DNA from: Bacteroidota bacterium
Lineage (GTDB): Bacteria > Bacteroidota > Ignavibacteria > UBA10030 > UBA8401
Direction: 5' to 3'
DNA: 6,328 nucleotides
NCBI GenBank assembly: GCA_023229405.1
Contig: JALNZH010000223.1
Span: 1-6,328, forward strand
A program made the position numbers and the translations under genes. The notes under the pieces were generated by a model. It had not been told where the DNA came from. It searched no databases and was given only the letters and a program-made list of their open reading frames with translations. Position 1 is the stretch's first letter. Every line of letters starts with the position of its first letter. Below are positions 1 to 6,306 of this stretch, piece by piece.

Positions 1-159
1 GATTTTTAAAAGAATCGGCGTAACTATTCCCTGTGCATCCTGCACCAACGCCGCCAGGAGATGCTCCGGTTCCAACGATTGATTGCCGTACGATGTTGCG
101 ATCTCCTGAGCATTCTGTACGGCTTCTTGAGATTTAATTGTAAATTTGTTGAAATTCAT
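1..159 (-). CDS. clpB: ClpB disaggregase, N-terminal fragment (cut by window edge)
   Basis: Reading the minus strand from the ATG at 159 gives 53 codons open to the window edge. The protein starts MNFNKFTIKSQEAVQNAQ and continues through LEPEHLLAALVQD (residues 29-41), which is the first half of the Clp N-terminal repeat. The spacing MNFNKFT...EPEHLL is that of ClpB rather than ClpA or ClpC. ClpB is a cytoplasmic AAA+ hexamer that threads proteins out of aggregates together with DnaK, whose gene lies 3 kb upstream on the same strand. No Shine-Dalgarno site is visible: the bases before the ATG read CTCAATAACAAT. A short inverted repeat lies 12 bases upstream. The AAA+ modules lie outside the window, so integrity of the gene cannot be judged. 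ClpC is the main alternative. Confidence 0.85.
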   Translation of the reverse strand, partial: MNFNKFTIKSQEAVQNAQEIATSYGNQSLEPEHLLAALVQDAQGIVTPILLKI

Positions 160-171
160 ATTGTTATTGAG

Positions 172-184
172 TCACTGATAGTGA
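172..184. repeat. Short inverted repeat before clpB
   Basis: TCACT-GAT-AGTGA is a perfect 5-base inverted repeat with a 3-base centre, placed 12 bases upstream of the clpB start codon. The position suits an operator or a small leader hairpin near the ribosome binding region. It does not match the CIRCE, HAIR or CtsR heat-shock operators. A repeat this short can arise by chance. Confidence 0.25.
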
Positions 185-392
185 ATTAAAATAGATGTTT
201 ATACTTTGTTGTTTCATGAATTGTTTTGTGTGGCGGTATCACCGGTATATTCCACTGCGTCAAACGATCGACACGAGAACTGTATAACAAACAATTTTAC
301 GAGAAGTTCTCTCAAAAACGACTTCACATCATTCTAAACGGAATACTCAAATGCGTAGTGATGGATGAAGCGAACATGCCTGCACTAACGGT

Positions 393-440
393 GTCCCTTG
401 GGGACCGGCAAGCAAGGAATCCGATTCCACCAGCATTGGT
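393..440. repeat. Cluster of three adjacent small hairpin palindromes
   Basis: Three inverted repeats follow closely. GTCCC-TTG-GGGAC spans 393-405. GGAATC-C-GATTCC spans 416-428. ACCA-GCAT-TGGT spans 429-440, with no gap from the second. The block is richer in G and C than the AT-rich DNA on either side. It could be structured leader RNA of clpB, an intergenic repeat unit, or chance. No known riboswitch or repeat family is recognised. Confidence 0.35.
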
Positions 441-526
441 CGAAGCAGATTCCCCGCTTGACTGATTTCCGTCGGGAAGATTCGACTTGCCTAAAACGCA
501 GCGCACAAAATGACGATAAAAAATAT

Positions 527-537
527 CTGTGAGACAG
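527..537 (-). terminator. Weak candidate terminator after the trypsin-fold gene
   Basis: On the minus strand, just past the stop codon at 541, CTGT-CTC-ACAG forms a 4-base stem. It is followed by ATATTTTTTATC with six consecutive T. Position and T tract suit an intrinsic terminator, but the stem is too short to be convincing. Confidence 0.25.
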
Positions 538-540
538 CTT

Positions 541-1413
541 CTATTTATTCTTTTTTTGCCGCAACCGGTTTAACTCTTTTTCCCTCTCTCCGGCAACAGC
601 AGATTGATTAAGTAAATCAAATAATTTGTATGATGGAATCACTCTTGCTAAGCCAGAGGCATGTGGTCCTGTTCCGTAATCACCGACGAGAATTCCGCAC
701 AAAACGAGCGTTCTCGAACGGACAATGCCTCCCGAATCCTTCAACGCTTCGTTAAAATAATATACCGGAGATCCAGTACTTCCTTGCGTAATATCGGTTT
801 CAATAAGATACAGTTCAGTAAATGATTTATCCCACTGATATTTTTCATCAGACACTTGTGCAATCCGTCCAAACCGCACTGCAGGAATATTTTTAAAAAG
901 GCCGATGTGCGACGGAAGCATACCGATAGAGAAGACCTCGCTTCCTTCAACGATATTTTCACGGCCGAATACATCCACTGCACCAATCATACCGGAAGGG
1001 ATATAAAGTACATCATATCTGTTTACATCGGGGAACGCGGGAATGATCGCAAGATCAACAGTACTGTCTGGATGAATGAAATACCGCGGCGCGCTGTCTA
1101 CGTTCAATTGAACAATCAACGTATCGGAATATCCTTCTTTCCGGTTGATCCGTACATACAACGTTTCCAGAAACTCGCCATTCTGCTTTTTTAATGCAGT
1201 TTTTGTCGTCACAAGGTAGCCGAATGTTGCTGTATCGTTTTCTTGATTTGCATTCAGCAACACAAAAAAACCGGTCCCTTGAACTTCCAATCTGTTACTG
1301 GAATCTTTTGAAAAAATAAATGTAACCGATTTTTTTACCCGTGCCGGATATTTCTCGGAATACAGCAAAGATGAAAATAACAAAATGACAACAATACCGC
1401 GGATCAGATTCAT
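541..1413 (-). CDS. Exported trypsin-fold protein, probable pseudoprotease
   Basis: The product is 290 residues from the chosen start. It opens with a signal peptide (MNLIRGIVVILLFSSLLYS, likely cleaved before EKY), so it should act outside the cytoplasm. The body has the layout of a trypsin/HtrA-like serine peptidase: GTGFFV at 46-51, the His-region strand GYLVTTKTAL at 65-74, an Asp in VDLAII at 119-124 and the Ser-region loop QGSTGSP at 210-216. Compared with the canonical LTNAHV and GNSGGP, the catalytic His position reads Thr72 and the Ser position reads Thr213; only Asp120 remains. Proteolysis is therefore unlikely and a binding role is inferred. There is no PDZ domain, and the C-terminus is a charged tail (EREKELNRLRQKKNK). 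The frame stays open to an ATG at 1497, but that start would overlap the upstream gene and bury the signal peptide. ATG 1413 lies 13 bases after the upstream stop, with a weak TTAGG before it. Confident of the fold, less so of inactivity. Confidence 0.7.
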   Translation of the reverse strand: MNLIRGIVVILLFSSLLYSEKYPARVKKSVTFIFSKDSSNRLEVQGTGFFVLLNANQENDTATFGYLVTTKTALKKQNGEFLETLYVRINRKEGYSDTLIVQLNVDSAPRYFIHPDSTVDLAIIPAFPDVNRYDVLYIPSGMIGAVDVFGRENIVEGSEVFSIGMLPSHIGLFKNIPAVRFGRIAQVSDEKYQWDKSFTELYLIETDITQGSTGSPVYYFNEALKDSGGIVRSRTLVLCGILVGDYGTGPHASGLARVIPSYKLFDLLNQSAVAGEREKELNRLRQKKNK

Positions 1414-1426
1414 GATATACCTAAGA

Positions 1427-1660
1427 TTATGACGCATTATTTGGTGGATTATTATCCCCGGTCTCTTGTTCAAACCGCTTTTTACCGGCCTTTTCATCTA
1501 TCATCGTTTCCATCGCATTTCTTTTCTCCTGATTTTGCATGTCGGAAAAGACGGAGGCAGCGGTGAAACTACCTGTGCAGGACATTTTTTTATTGATGAT
1601 CGCCAGTAGCAATACAATTGCTAATCCAATCAAGACAATCCAAACTATTATATCCATCAT
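1427..1660 (-). CDS. Small single-pass membrane protein of unknown function
   Basis: The product is 77 residues, and I do not recognise a named family. Residues 4-22 (IIVWIVLIGLAIVLLLAII) form one strongly hydrophobic membrane segment. NKK follows, so the N-terminus is probably outside and the rest in the cytoplasm. The tail is hydrophilic, with a charged, probably helical stretch (about 43-66, QNQEKRNAMETMIDEKAGKK) and an Asn/Pro-rich end. A single Cys28 lies after the membrane segment and does not form a lipobox. A good ribosome site, GGTGAG, lies 5 bases before the first ATG and 8 before a second in-frame ATG at 1657, so the start may be either. The trypsin-fold gene begins 13 bases after its stop, which suggests one operon and a shared envelope role. 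The composition looks like real protein, and the ribosome site supports expression. Confidence 0.65.
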   Translation of the reverse strand: MMDIIVWIVLIGLAIVLLLAIINKKMSCTGSFTAASVFSDMQNQEKRNAMETMIDEKAGKKRFEQETGDNNPPNNAS

Positions 1661-1851
1661 AAATACTCACCGGTTTTTTGCTTAGAGAAGAAAGGAATAA
1701 AGACCCACCATTCAGTTCCCCATTAACATATCCGTCATCGGCAGGAGTTCGGCAATATTATTCAAAAAAAAATTCCCGGCACGTCAAATAATTACATCGG
1801 TACGAGATTGTAAAACGACGTCGTGTACTTCGTTAGCATTTCTTGTAAGCT
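1661..1851. other. Spacer between serA and the membrane-protein operon
   Basis: This 191-base gap holds two things worth noting. ACGACGTCGT at 1815-1824 is a perfect 10-base palindrome followed on the minus strand by TTTTACAA. A run of nine A at 1764-1772 reads as T9 on the minus strand. Either could mark the end of the serA transcript, but neither is joined to a proper loop-forming stem. The promoter of the two-gene unit should also lie here; no convincing one was found. Confidence 0.4.
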
Positions 1852-3054
1852 TTACGACAACGCTACTAATTGTATCTGTATCACTTCGTCAACCCTCGAT
1901 GTAATGGAATGCAATGTCTGTTCCGGAGGTTGCACATCTAGTTTTAACGTGCAGCACGCTGTGAGTGTCCCTTCGAAAATCAGATTATCCACCTCTTGAA
2001 TATTGATCTTTGCTGATTTTAAATCATCGAACACATTTGCAAGAACGCCGGGTTTATCATAATGCCGTACGACCAGTTGATATTTTGCCGGTGTAGACTT
2101 TGCCTTGTTCACCCAGTTCTTTACAGTCCCCCGCTCAACATACTGTTTGATAATTGCCACGGTTTCATCCGCAATTGCATTCTGCGCCTGTTCCGTGGAA
2201 GCGCCGATGTGATGCGTTCCGTAAACATTCGACAACGATGCAAGTGTGTTCGTGAATGGGGAAGTTTTATCTTCCGGTTCGCCGGAGAATACATCCGCAC
2301 CAATTCGGACGGCTCCTTTTAACGCCGCTTCATACAGTGCTTCTTCATCCACTACTTCCCAGCGGGAAGTATTCAGAAATATCCCTTTGGGTTTCATCGT
2401 TCCGATCATCTCTTTCGTGATGATCCCTTTTGTTTCCGGTTTTAACGCTAGGTGGACGGTGATAATATCACATTGCGGGATCAGCGTTGCTATCGATTCA
2501 GCTTTTACCACACCGAGTATTTCTGCTTTTTCCTTCGTTAATGAACGCGACCATGCAATAACGTTCATCCCGAATGCTTTTGCACGCACAATAAATTCTT
2601 TCCCAATCTGGCCTACACCGATGACACCGACGGTTTTGCCGAAGATACCATCCGATTTTGAATATTCGCTTTTGTTCCACTTTCCGTTACGCAGATCGGC
2701 AACATTATCGGGAATCCGGCGGTCCAGCGAAAGAAGCAGTCCCATCGCCAGTTCGGCCACTGCAACGGAATTTTTCCCCGGACAGTTTGACACATAAATC
2801 CCCCGAGCATTCGCCGCTTTCATATCGATGTTATTAACACCAGCACCGGCACGAATTATTAATGATAAATTTTTTGCTGTAGAAATACAGTCGGCATGCA
2901 CTTCGGTCGAGCGAACAACAAGTACATCGGCATTGTTAATAGCTCCGGCAAGTTCTTCCGCCTTTAGTTTCGGTTTGTTTTCGACAATTATGCCGATCGC
3001 TTGTAACTGATCAACAGTTCTTTGAGGTAAGGCATCAGCTAAGAGGACTTTCAT
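1852..3054 (-). CDS. serA: D-3-phosphoglycerate dehydrogenase
   Basis: This cytoplasmic enzyme oxidises 3-phosphoglycerate to 3-phosphohydroxypyruvate with NAD, the first step of serine synthesis. The 400 residues are close to the length of E. coli SerA. In order: the N-terminal half of the catalytic domain (1-about 100), a NAD-binding Rossmann domain with GVGQIG at 146-151, the rest of the catalytic domain, and a C-terminal ACT domain (about 326-400, RHYDKPGVLANVFDDL), the usual site of serine feedback. The Arg-Glu-His triad is present: Arg231 in NTSRWEVVDEEAL, Glu259 in DVFSGEPE and His282 in THHIGAST. The residue after the catalytic Arg is Trp where the family has Gly. There is no extra ASB domain. 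The start is fixed by a strong AAGGAG site 7 bases before the ATG. The gene probably has its own promoter at 3105-3136. Other 2-hydroxyacid dehydrogenases are less likely because of the ACT domain. Confidence 0.9.
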   Translation of the reverse strand: MKVLLADALPQRTVDQLQAIGIIVENKPKLKAEELAGAINNADVLVVRSTEVHADCISTAKNLSLIIRAGAGVNNIDMKAANARGIYVSNCPGKNSVAVAELAMGLLLSLDRRIPDNVADLRNGKWNKSEYSKSDGIFGKTVGVIGVGQIGKEFIVRAKAFGMNVIAWSRSLTKEKAEILGVVKAESIATLIPQCDIITVHLALKPETKGIITKEMIGTMKPKGIFLNTSRWEVVDEEALYEAALKGAVRIGADVFSGEPEDKTSPFTNTLASLSNVYGTHHIGASTEQAQNAIADETVAIIKQYVERGTVKNWVNKAKSTPAKYQLVVRHYDKPGVLANVFDDLKSAKINIQEVDNLIFEGTLTACCTLKLDVQPPEQTLHSITSRVDEVIQIQLVALS

Positions 3055-3061
3055 ACGTTTG

Positions 3062-3073
3062 CTCCTTCGAAGG
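3062..3073 (-). promoter_or_regulatory. serA ribosome binding site inside a palindrome
   Basis: The minus strand reads CCTTCGAAGGAGCAAACGT then the serA ATG. GAAGGAG (3062-3068) is the strongest Shine-Dalgarno site in the window. It overlaps the 10-base palindrome CCTTCGAAGG (3064-3073). As RNA this could form only a 3-base stem with a TCGA loop, so a translational switch is unlikely. Confidence 0.6.
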
Positions 3074-3104
3074 TTGGAATATCGTAGTAAGGATTGTGAG
3101 TGTT

Positions 3105-3136
3105 AAAAGGTACGTCCTTTTTGCTGTGTCATCAAC
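3105..3136 (-). promoter_or_regulatory. Candidate Bacteroidota-type promoter for serA
   Basis: On the minus strand GTTG (3136-3133) is followed after 20 bases by TACCTTTT (3112-3105). This fits seven of eight positions of the Bacteroidota housekeeping -7 element TAnnTTTG, with the TTG element at the expected distance. Transcription would start near 3098 and leave a leader of about 45 bases. It lies downstream of the dnaK terminator, so serA would be transcribed independently. There is no experimental support, and the motif is short. Confidence 0.4.
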
Positions 3137-3182
3137 GTCAAACTTTGTGTTAAAATTAATGTTTCAATTTTGTTGACATGAC

Positions 3183-3207
3183 AAAGGCGAGGGACCACCT
3201 CGCCTTT
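3183..3207 (-). terminator. Hairpin terminator after dnaK
   Basis: AAAGGCGAGG (3183-3192), a 5-base loop and CCTCGCCTTT (3198-3207) form a perfect 10-base stem, the strongest hairpin in the window. It starts 36 bases past the dnaK stop. In the dnaK direction only the TTT at the end of the stem gives a U tract. In the plus direction TTTATCTTTTTT follows, a better tract, but no gene ends there from that side. It most likely ends the dnaK transcript and separates it from serA. Confidence 0.75.
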
Positions 3208-3243
3208 ATCTTTTTTCCCGTTTTTCAGATGGATTTGCTTGTT

Positions 3244-5166
3244 TTATTTGTCATCAACGACTTCAAAATCGGCATTTTCCACTTTTTTTCCTCCTTCAGC
3301 CTGACCACCGCCTGCAGACTGTTGCTGCTGTCCGCCAGCTTCAGCGCCGGGTTGAGGACCTGCTGTTTTTGCCGCTTCATACATCTTTGTTGATGCGTCG
3401 TTCCAGATTTTTTCGAGTTCTTCTTTCTTCTCCTTAATGCCAGCGTTTGCTTTCACCGCTTCTTCCAACGCCGTCGTTGCTGTTTCAATCTTTGCTTTGG
3501 TATCAGCATCAATCTTATCGCCGAGATCGGTCAATTGTTTGCGCGTAGAGAAGATCAGCGAATCTGCCTGGTTTTTGATCTCGATTTCCTCTTTTTTCTT
3601 CGCATCTTCGGATGCATGAGCTTCAGCGTCCTTCTTCATTTTCGACACTTCTTCTTTGCTCAGACCGGAAGAAGAGGTAATACGGATGTTCTGTTCTTTT
3701 CCTGTCGCTTTATCTTTAGCTGAAACGGAGAGCATACCGTTCGCATCGATATCCAGCGTTACTTCAATCTGCGGAACACCGCGTGGTGCCGGCGGAATTC
3801 CGTCGAGATGGAATCTTCCGAGTGAGCGGTTATCGGCTGCCAGCGGACGTTCACCCTGCAGAATGTGGATCTCCACCGATGTCTGGCTGTCTGCGGCCGT
3901 ACTGAACACTTCGCTTTTCTTTGTCGGGATGGTCGTATTTGCATCGATCAGTTTCGTCATCACACCGCCGAGTGTTTCAATACCAAGAGACAGGGGCGTT
4001 ACGTCAAGTAACAAAACGTCCGTCACATCACCGGCGAGAACTCCGCCCTGAATTGCTGCACCGATTGCCACAACTTCATCCGGATTTACTCCTTTGTGTC
4101 CTTCCTTACCGAAAAATTTCTTCACCAGTTCCTGCACGGCCGGCATGCGGGTCATACCGCCGACCAAAATCACTTCGTCGATCTGGTTGATGGTGTAACC
4201 GGAATCCTTTAATGCTTTTTCTGTCGGTGTCAGGCAACGTTTCAATAGATCGTCCACCAATTGTTCAAATTTCGAACGGGACAATGTCATTGTAAAATGC
4301 TTAGGACCGTCCTGAGTTGCAGTGATAAACGGAAGATTAATTTCTGTCTGTGCAGACGATGAAAGTTCAATCTTCGCTTTTTCCCCCGCTTCACGCAGAC
4401 GCTGCAATGCCATCGCATCTTTTAGCAGATCCACACCCTCCTGTTTTTTAAATTCTTCGGCAAAATATTCTACAAGCCGTTGATCGAAGTTGTCGCCGCC
4501 AAGGTGTGTGTCGCCGTTCGTTGATTTTACTTCAAACACACCTTCGCCGAGCTCCAGCACGGAAATATCAAATGTTCCACCGCCAAGATCGAACACGGCA
4601 ATGCGGGAGTTTGCATGCTTTTTATCGAGACCGTACGCAAGCGCTGCAGCAGTCGGTTCGTTCACAATACGTCGAACTGTTAATCCAGCAATTTCACCCG
4701 CTTCTTTTGTCGCCTGACGCTGAGCGTCGTTAAAATATGCCGGCACGGTAATAACCGCTTCGGTCACTTTCTGTCCGAGATAATCTTCCGCCGTCTGCTT
4801 CATTTTCTGCAGAACCATCGCCGAAATCTCTGGCGGCGAATACACACGATCGGCAATTTTTACGCGGGAAGTATTGTTTTCACCAGTCACAACATCGTAA
4901 GGGACAAGTTTCATTTCTTCATTCACTTCGTTCATGAATCGGCCCATAAATCTTTTTATAGAGTACACTGTATTTTTCGAATTCGTTACGCCCTGGCGTT
5001 TTGCCGCCTGACCGACTAAGCGTTCGCCATTTTTTGCAAATGCAACGATCGAGGGTGTCGTTCGCGCTCCTTCTGAGTTTGCAATTACAACTGGTTCGTT
5101 CCCTTCCATAACGGAAACAACCGAGTTTGTCGTGCCAAGGTCGATTCCAATAATTTTTCCAGCCAT
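3244..5166 (-). CDS. dnaK: Hsp70 chaperone DnaK
   Basis: DnaK is the cytoplasmic ATP-driven chaperone that binds exposed hydrophobic segments with DnaJ and GrpE, and passes aggregates to ClpB. The product is 640 residues, full length. The ATPase domain shows the three family signatures: IGIDLGTTNS (6-15), VFDLGGGTFDIS (191-202) and VILVGGMTRMPAVQE (332-346). Lys71, Glu170 and Thr198 sit at the catalytic positions. The linker VLLLDVTPLS (384-393) leads into the peptide-binding sandwich, then a helical lid rich in Lys and Glu (about 503-600), a Gly/Gln tail (606-626) and the end FEVVDDK. The start is supported by AAAGGA 9 bases upstream. No grpE or dnaJ is adjacent, and a hairpin follows the stop, so the gene appears to be transcribed alone. 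All key residues look intact. Confidence 0.98.
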   Translation of the reverse strand: MAGKIIGIDLGTTNSVVSVMEGNEPVVIANSEGARTTPSIVAFAKNGERLVGQAAKRQGVTNSKNTVYSIKRFMGRFMNEVNEEMKLVPYDVVTGENNTSRVKIADRVYSPPEISAMVLQKMKQTAEDYLGQKVTEAVITVPAYFNDAQRQATKEAGEIAGLTVRRIVNEPTAAALAYGLDKKHANSRIAVFDLGGGTFDISVLELGEGVFEVKSTNGDTHLGGDNFDQRLVEYFAEEFKKQEGVDLLKDAMALQRLREAGEKAKIELSSSAQTEINLPFITATQDGPKHFTMTLSRSKFEQLVDDLLKRCLTPTEKALKDSGYTINQIDEVILVGGMTRMPAVQELVKKFFGKEGHKGVNPDEVVAIGAAIQGGVLAGDVTDVLLLDVTPLSLGIETLGGVMTKLIDANTTIPTKKSEVFSTAADSQTSVEIHILQGERPLAADNRSLGRFHLDGIPPAPRGVPQIEVTLDIDANGMLSVSAKDKATGKEQNIRITSSSGLSKEEVSKMKKDAEAHASEDAKKKEEIEIKNQADSLIFSTRKQLTDLGDKIDADTKAKIETATTALEEAVKANAGIKEKKEELEKIWNDASTKMYEAAKTAGPQPGAEAGGQQQQSAGGGQAEGGKKVENADFEVVDDK

Positions 5167-5255
5167 TGTTGTTTTTCCTTTATTTTATTGTTGTAGTTTG
5201 AGGTTTTTCTACGTATCTCTCTGCAACGACCGTGCCATAGTAAACACTCAATTTT

Positions 5256-5270
5256 TATCGTTTTTCGATA
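5256..5270. repeat. Inverted repeat in the dnaK leader region
   Basis: TATCG-TTTTT-CGATA is a perfect 5-base inverted repeat with a 5-base centre. It lies about 90 bases before the dnaK start, just downstream of the candidate promoter. It could be an operator for a heat-shock regulator or a leader hairpin. It does not match CIRCE or other known heat-shock operators, and the DNA here is AT-rich, so chance is possible. Confidence 0.3.
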
Positions 5271-5278
5271 TACATCCT

Positions 5279-5318
5279 ATTATTAGAATTTTTTTATTAT
5301 GTCAACGTGTCATGTCAA
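5279..5318 (-). promoter_or_regulatory. Candidate dnaK promoter with tandem TTGACA boxes
   Basis: On the minus strand two perfect TTGACA hexamers lie 13 bases apart (5318-5313 and 5305-5300). The nearer one is followed after 15 bases by AATAAT (5284-5279), five of six matches to TATAAT, or after 17 bases by TAATAG, three of six. It resembles a sigma-70-type promoter with a start near 5272 and a leader of about 105 bases. No TAnnTTTG element and no sigma-32 consensus was found between dnaK and birA. The 15-base spacer is short. Confidence 0.35.
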
Positions 5319-5452
5319 TGAGATTTTTCCTGCCAGTATGTTCTATTCTGTCATACATACAGCGAATTCTATATGCACTTACGATGCACAATTTCATTGA
5401 AACCTTCTCAATATTAGGGATTGTTAAATATTCTGATACGGATGCATAATTC

Positions 5453-6235
5453 ATGATTGATCAAGAAGCGATAGTCCAAACGTTATCAACGAACCATTTC
5501 GGGAAAAAGGTTTTTTCTTTTGATTCCATTGATTCAACCAATACGTTTGCAAAAAATGTTGAACGGATTATTGCACCTCACGGTACAGTAGTCATAGCAG
5601 AAGAACAGACAGCCGGGCGGGGACGTTTGCAGAGGAATTGGAGATCAACCAAAGGGGAAAACCTTCTCTTTACCGTCATCCTTTATCCTGAGTTTGATAT
5701 GGAAAAAATTGTCCTGCTTCCATTTGTTGGATCTCTTGCAGTTGTCGATGCTATTGAAACCGTCACTGGACTCACCGCAACTTGTAAATGGCCAAACGAT
5801 GTGTTGATTAATTCGAAGAAAATATGCGGCATGCTGCTAGAGTCGTCATCAGGATCTGCAGGAATCGAACGGATTGTTCTTGGTATTGGAGTGAATGTGA
5901 ACCAGATCGAATTTTCGGAAGAGCTCGTTGGAAAAGCGTCTTCCCTGCGGATTGAAAGCGGTAACAATGTTGACCGCATCCGTCTTCTTCAGTCAATATT
6001 GGAAGCACTGGAATTACGCTATCATCAATTGTCTTCTTTCCCTCCGGTGCAGATACTGAATGATTGGAAGATGAAAGCATTGCTTTTCGGCAAAAAGATT
6101 CTTGTATTGGAACACGAGTGTAGTTTTACTGCCACGGCGATTGATGTCGCCGAAGACGGAAGCCTGATTATTGAAACGGGAGAGGGAGAAAAACGGAATC
6201 TCTTCGCCGGTGATGTGAGTCTGGCGTATGAATAG
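5453..6235 (+). CDS. birA: Biotin--[acetyl-CoA-carboxylase] ligase (no DNA-binding domain)
   Basis: The enzyme activates biotin with ATP and attaches it to the biotin carrier protein of acetyl-CoA carboxylase. The 260 residues contain the catalytic domain, with SIDSTNTFA (25-33), the biotinyl-AMP loop GRGRLQRNW (55-63), KWPNDVL (112-118) with the catalytic Lys112, GMLLE (126-130) and GIGVNVN (144-150). A small C-terminal SH3-like domain (about 210-258) ends in AGDVSL. The N-terminal helix-turn-helix of E. coli BirA is absent, so this is a monofunctional (group I) ligase and should not act as a repressor. The ATG at 5453 places the usual short lead before the catalytic domain. The ribosome site is poor: only CGGA, 13 bases upstream. 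The gene is divergent from dnaK, and a probable coaX follows 71 bases later on the same strand. Confidence 0.95.
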   Translation: MIDQEAIVQTLSTNHFGKKVFSFDSIDSTNTFAKNVERIIAPHGTVVIAEEQTAGRGRLQRNWRSTKGENLLFTVILYPEFDMEKIVLLPFVGSLAVVDAIETVTGLTATCKWPNDVLINSKKICGMLLESSSGSAGIERIVLGIGVNVNQIEFSEELVGKASSLRIESGNNVDRIRLLQSILEALELRYHQLSSFPPVQILNDWKMKALLFGKKILVLEHECSFTATAIDVAEDGSLIIETGEGEKRNLFAGDVSLAYE

Positions 6236-6268
6236 TGTTAAATGTTCGCTCAGGATGATTATTCACAT

Positions 6269-6284
6269 GTATGTAATGTCATAC
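6269..6284. repeat. Small inverted repeat between birA and the next gene
   Basis: GTATG-TAATGT-CATAC is a 5-base inverted repeat in the 71-base spacer between birA and the next gene. There is no T tract after it, so it is not a terminator. It may be chance. Confidence 0.2.
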
Positions 6285-6306
6285 GATAACAACAAAGGAA
6301 AAAAAT

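Larger units (their letters stand above)
160..540. other. Gene-free stretch upstream of clpB
   Basis: These 381 bases separate the stop of the trypsin-fold gene from clpB. I see no convincing gene, tRNA or mobile-element end. It should hold the clpB promoter. On the minus strand a TATAAA occurs about 40 bases before the clpB ATG, but no good -35 partner lies at the usual distance. The part from about 385 to 440 is packed with small palindromes (separate entry). GAGAAGTTCTC at 301-311 is another 11-base palindrome. Short open frames on both strands (226-465 plus, 324-506 minus) have no visible domain or good ribosome binding site and are not called as genes. Confidence 0.6.

Noticed and set aside
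330..500. tRNA or insertion-sequence end
   Set aside because: No T-loop, acceptor pairing, transposase fragment, terminal inverted repeats or target duplication could be made out.
226..506. Two short frames (226-465 plus, 324-506 minus) upstream of clpB
   Set aside because: They have no good ribosome site or domain, and the minus frame would start at a GTG. The overlap with the palindrome cluster suggests non-coding DNA.
856..1194. 112-residue plus-strand frame inside the trypsin-fold gene
   Set aside because: It is antisense to a gene with a signal peptide and recognisable fold. No independent support.
1414..1497. Longer form of the trypsin-fold protein starting at 1497 or 1437
   Set aside because: These starts overlap the upstream membrane-protein gene, lack a ribosome site and would put 8-28 polar residues before the signal peptide. 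The ATG at 1413 gives a clean signal peptide.
2246..2797. 183-residue open frame on the plus strand within serA
   Set aside because: It is antisense to a well-supported gene, has no recognisable domain and exists because of codon bias on the opposite strand.
3656..4051. 131-residue open frame on the plus strand within dnaK
   Set aside because: It is antisense to the strongly conserved DnaK coding sequence, with no domain or ribosome site.
5132..5449. 105-residue plus-strand frame ending just before birA
   Set aside because: It starts inside dnaK on the opposite strand, runs through the divergent promoter region, and has AT-driven hydrophobic composition with no family resemblance.
5398..5449. 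birA promoter with TTGTTA and CATAAT
   Set aside because: The CATAAT box sits only 3 bases before the birA ATG, so transcription would begin inside the gene. Other pairings have poor spacing.
5167..5452. CIRCE/HrcA operator between dnaK and birA
   Set aside because: GAGTG occurs once on the minus strand near 5245-5250, but the second half-site at the required 9-base spacing is missing.
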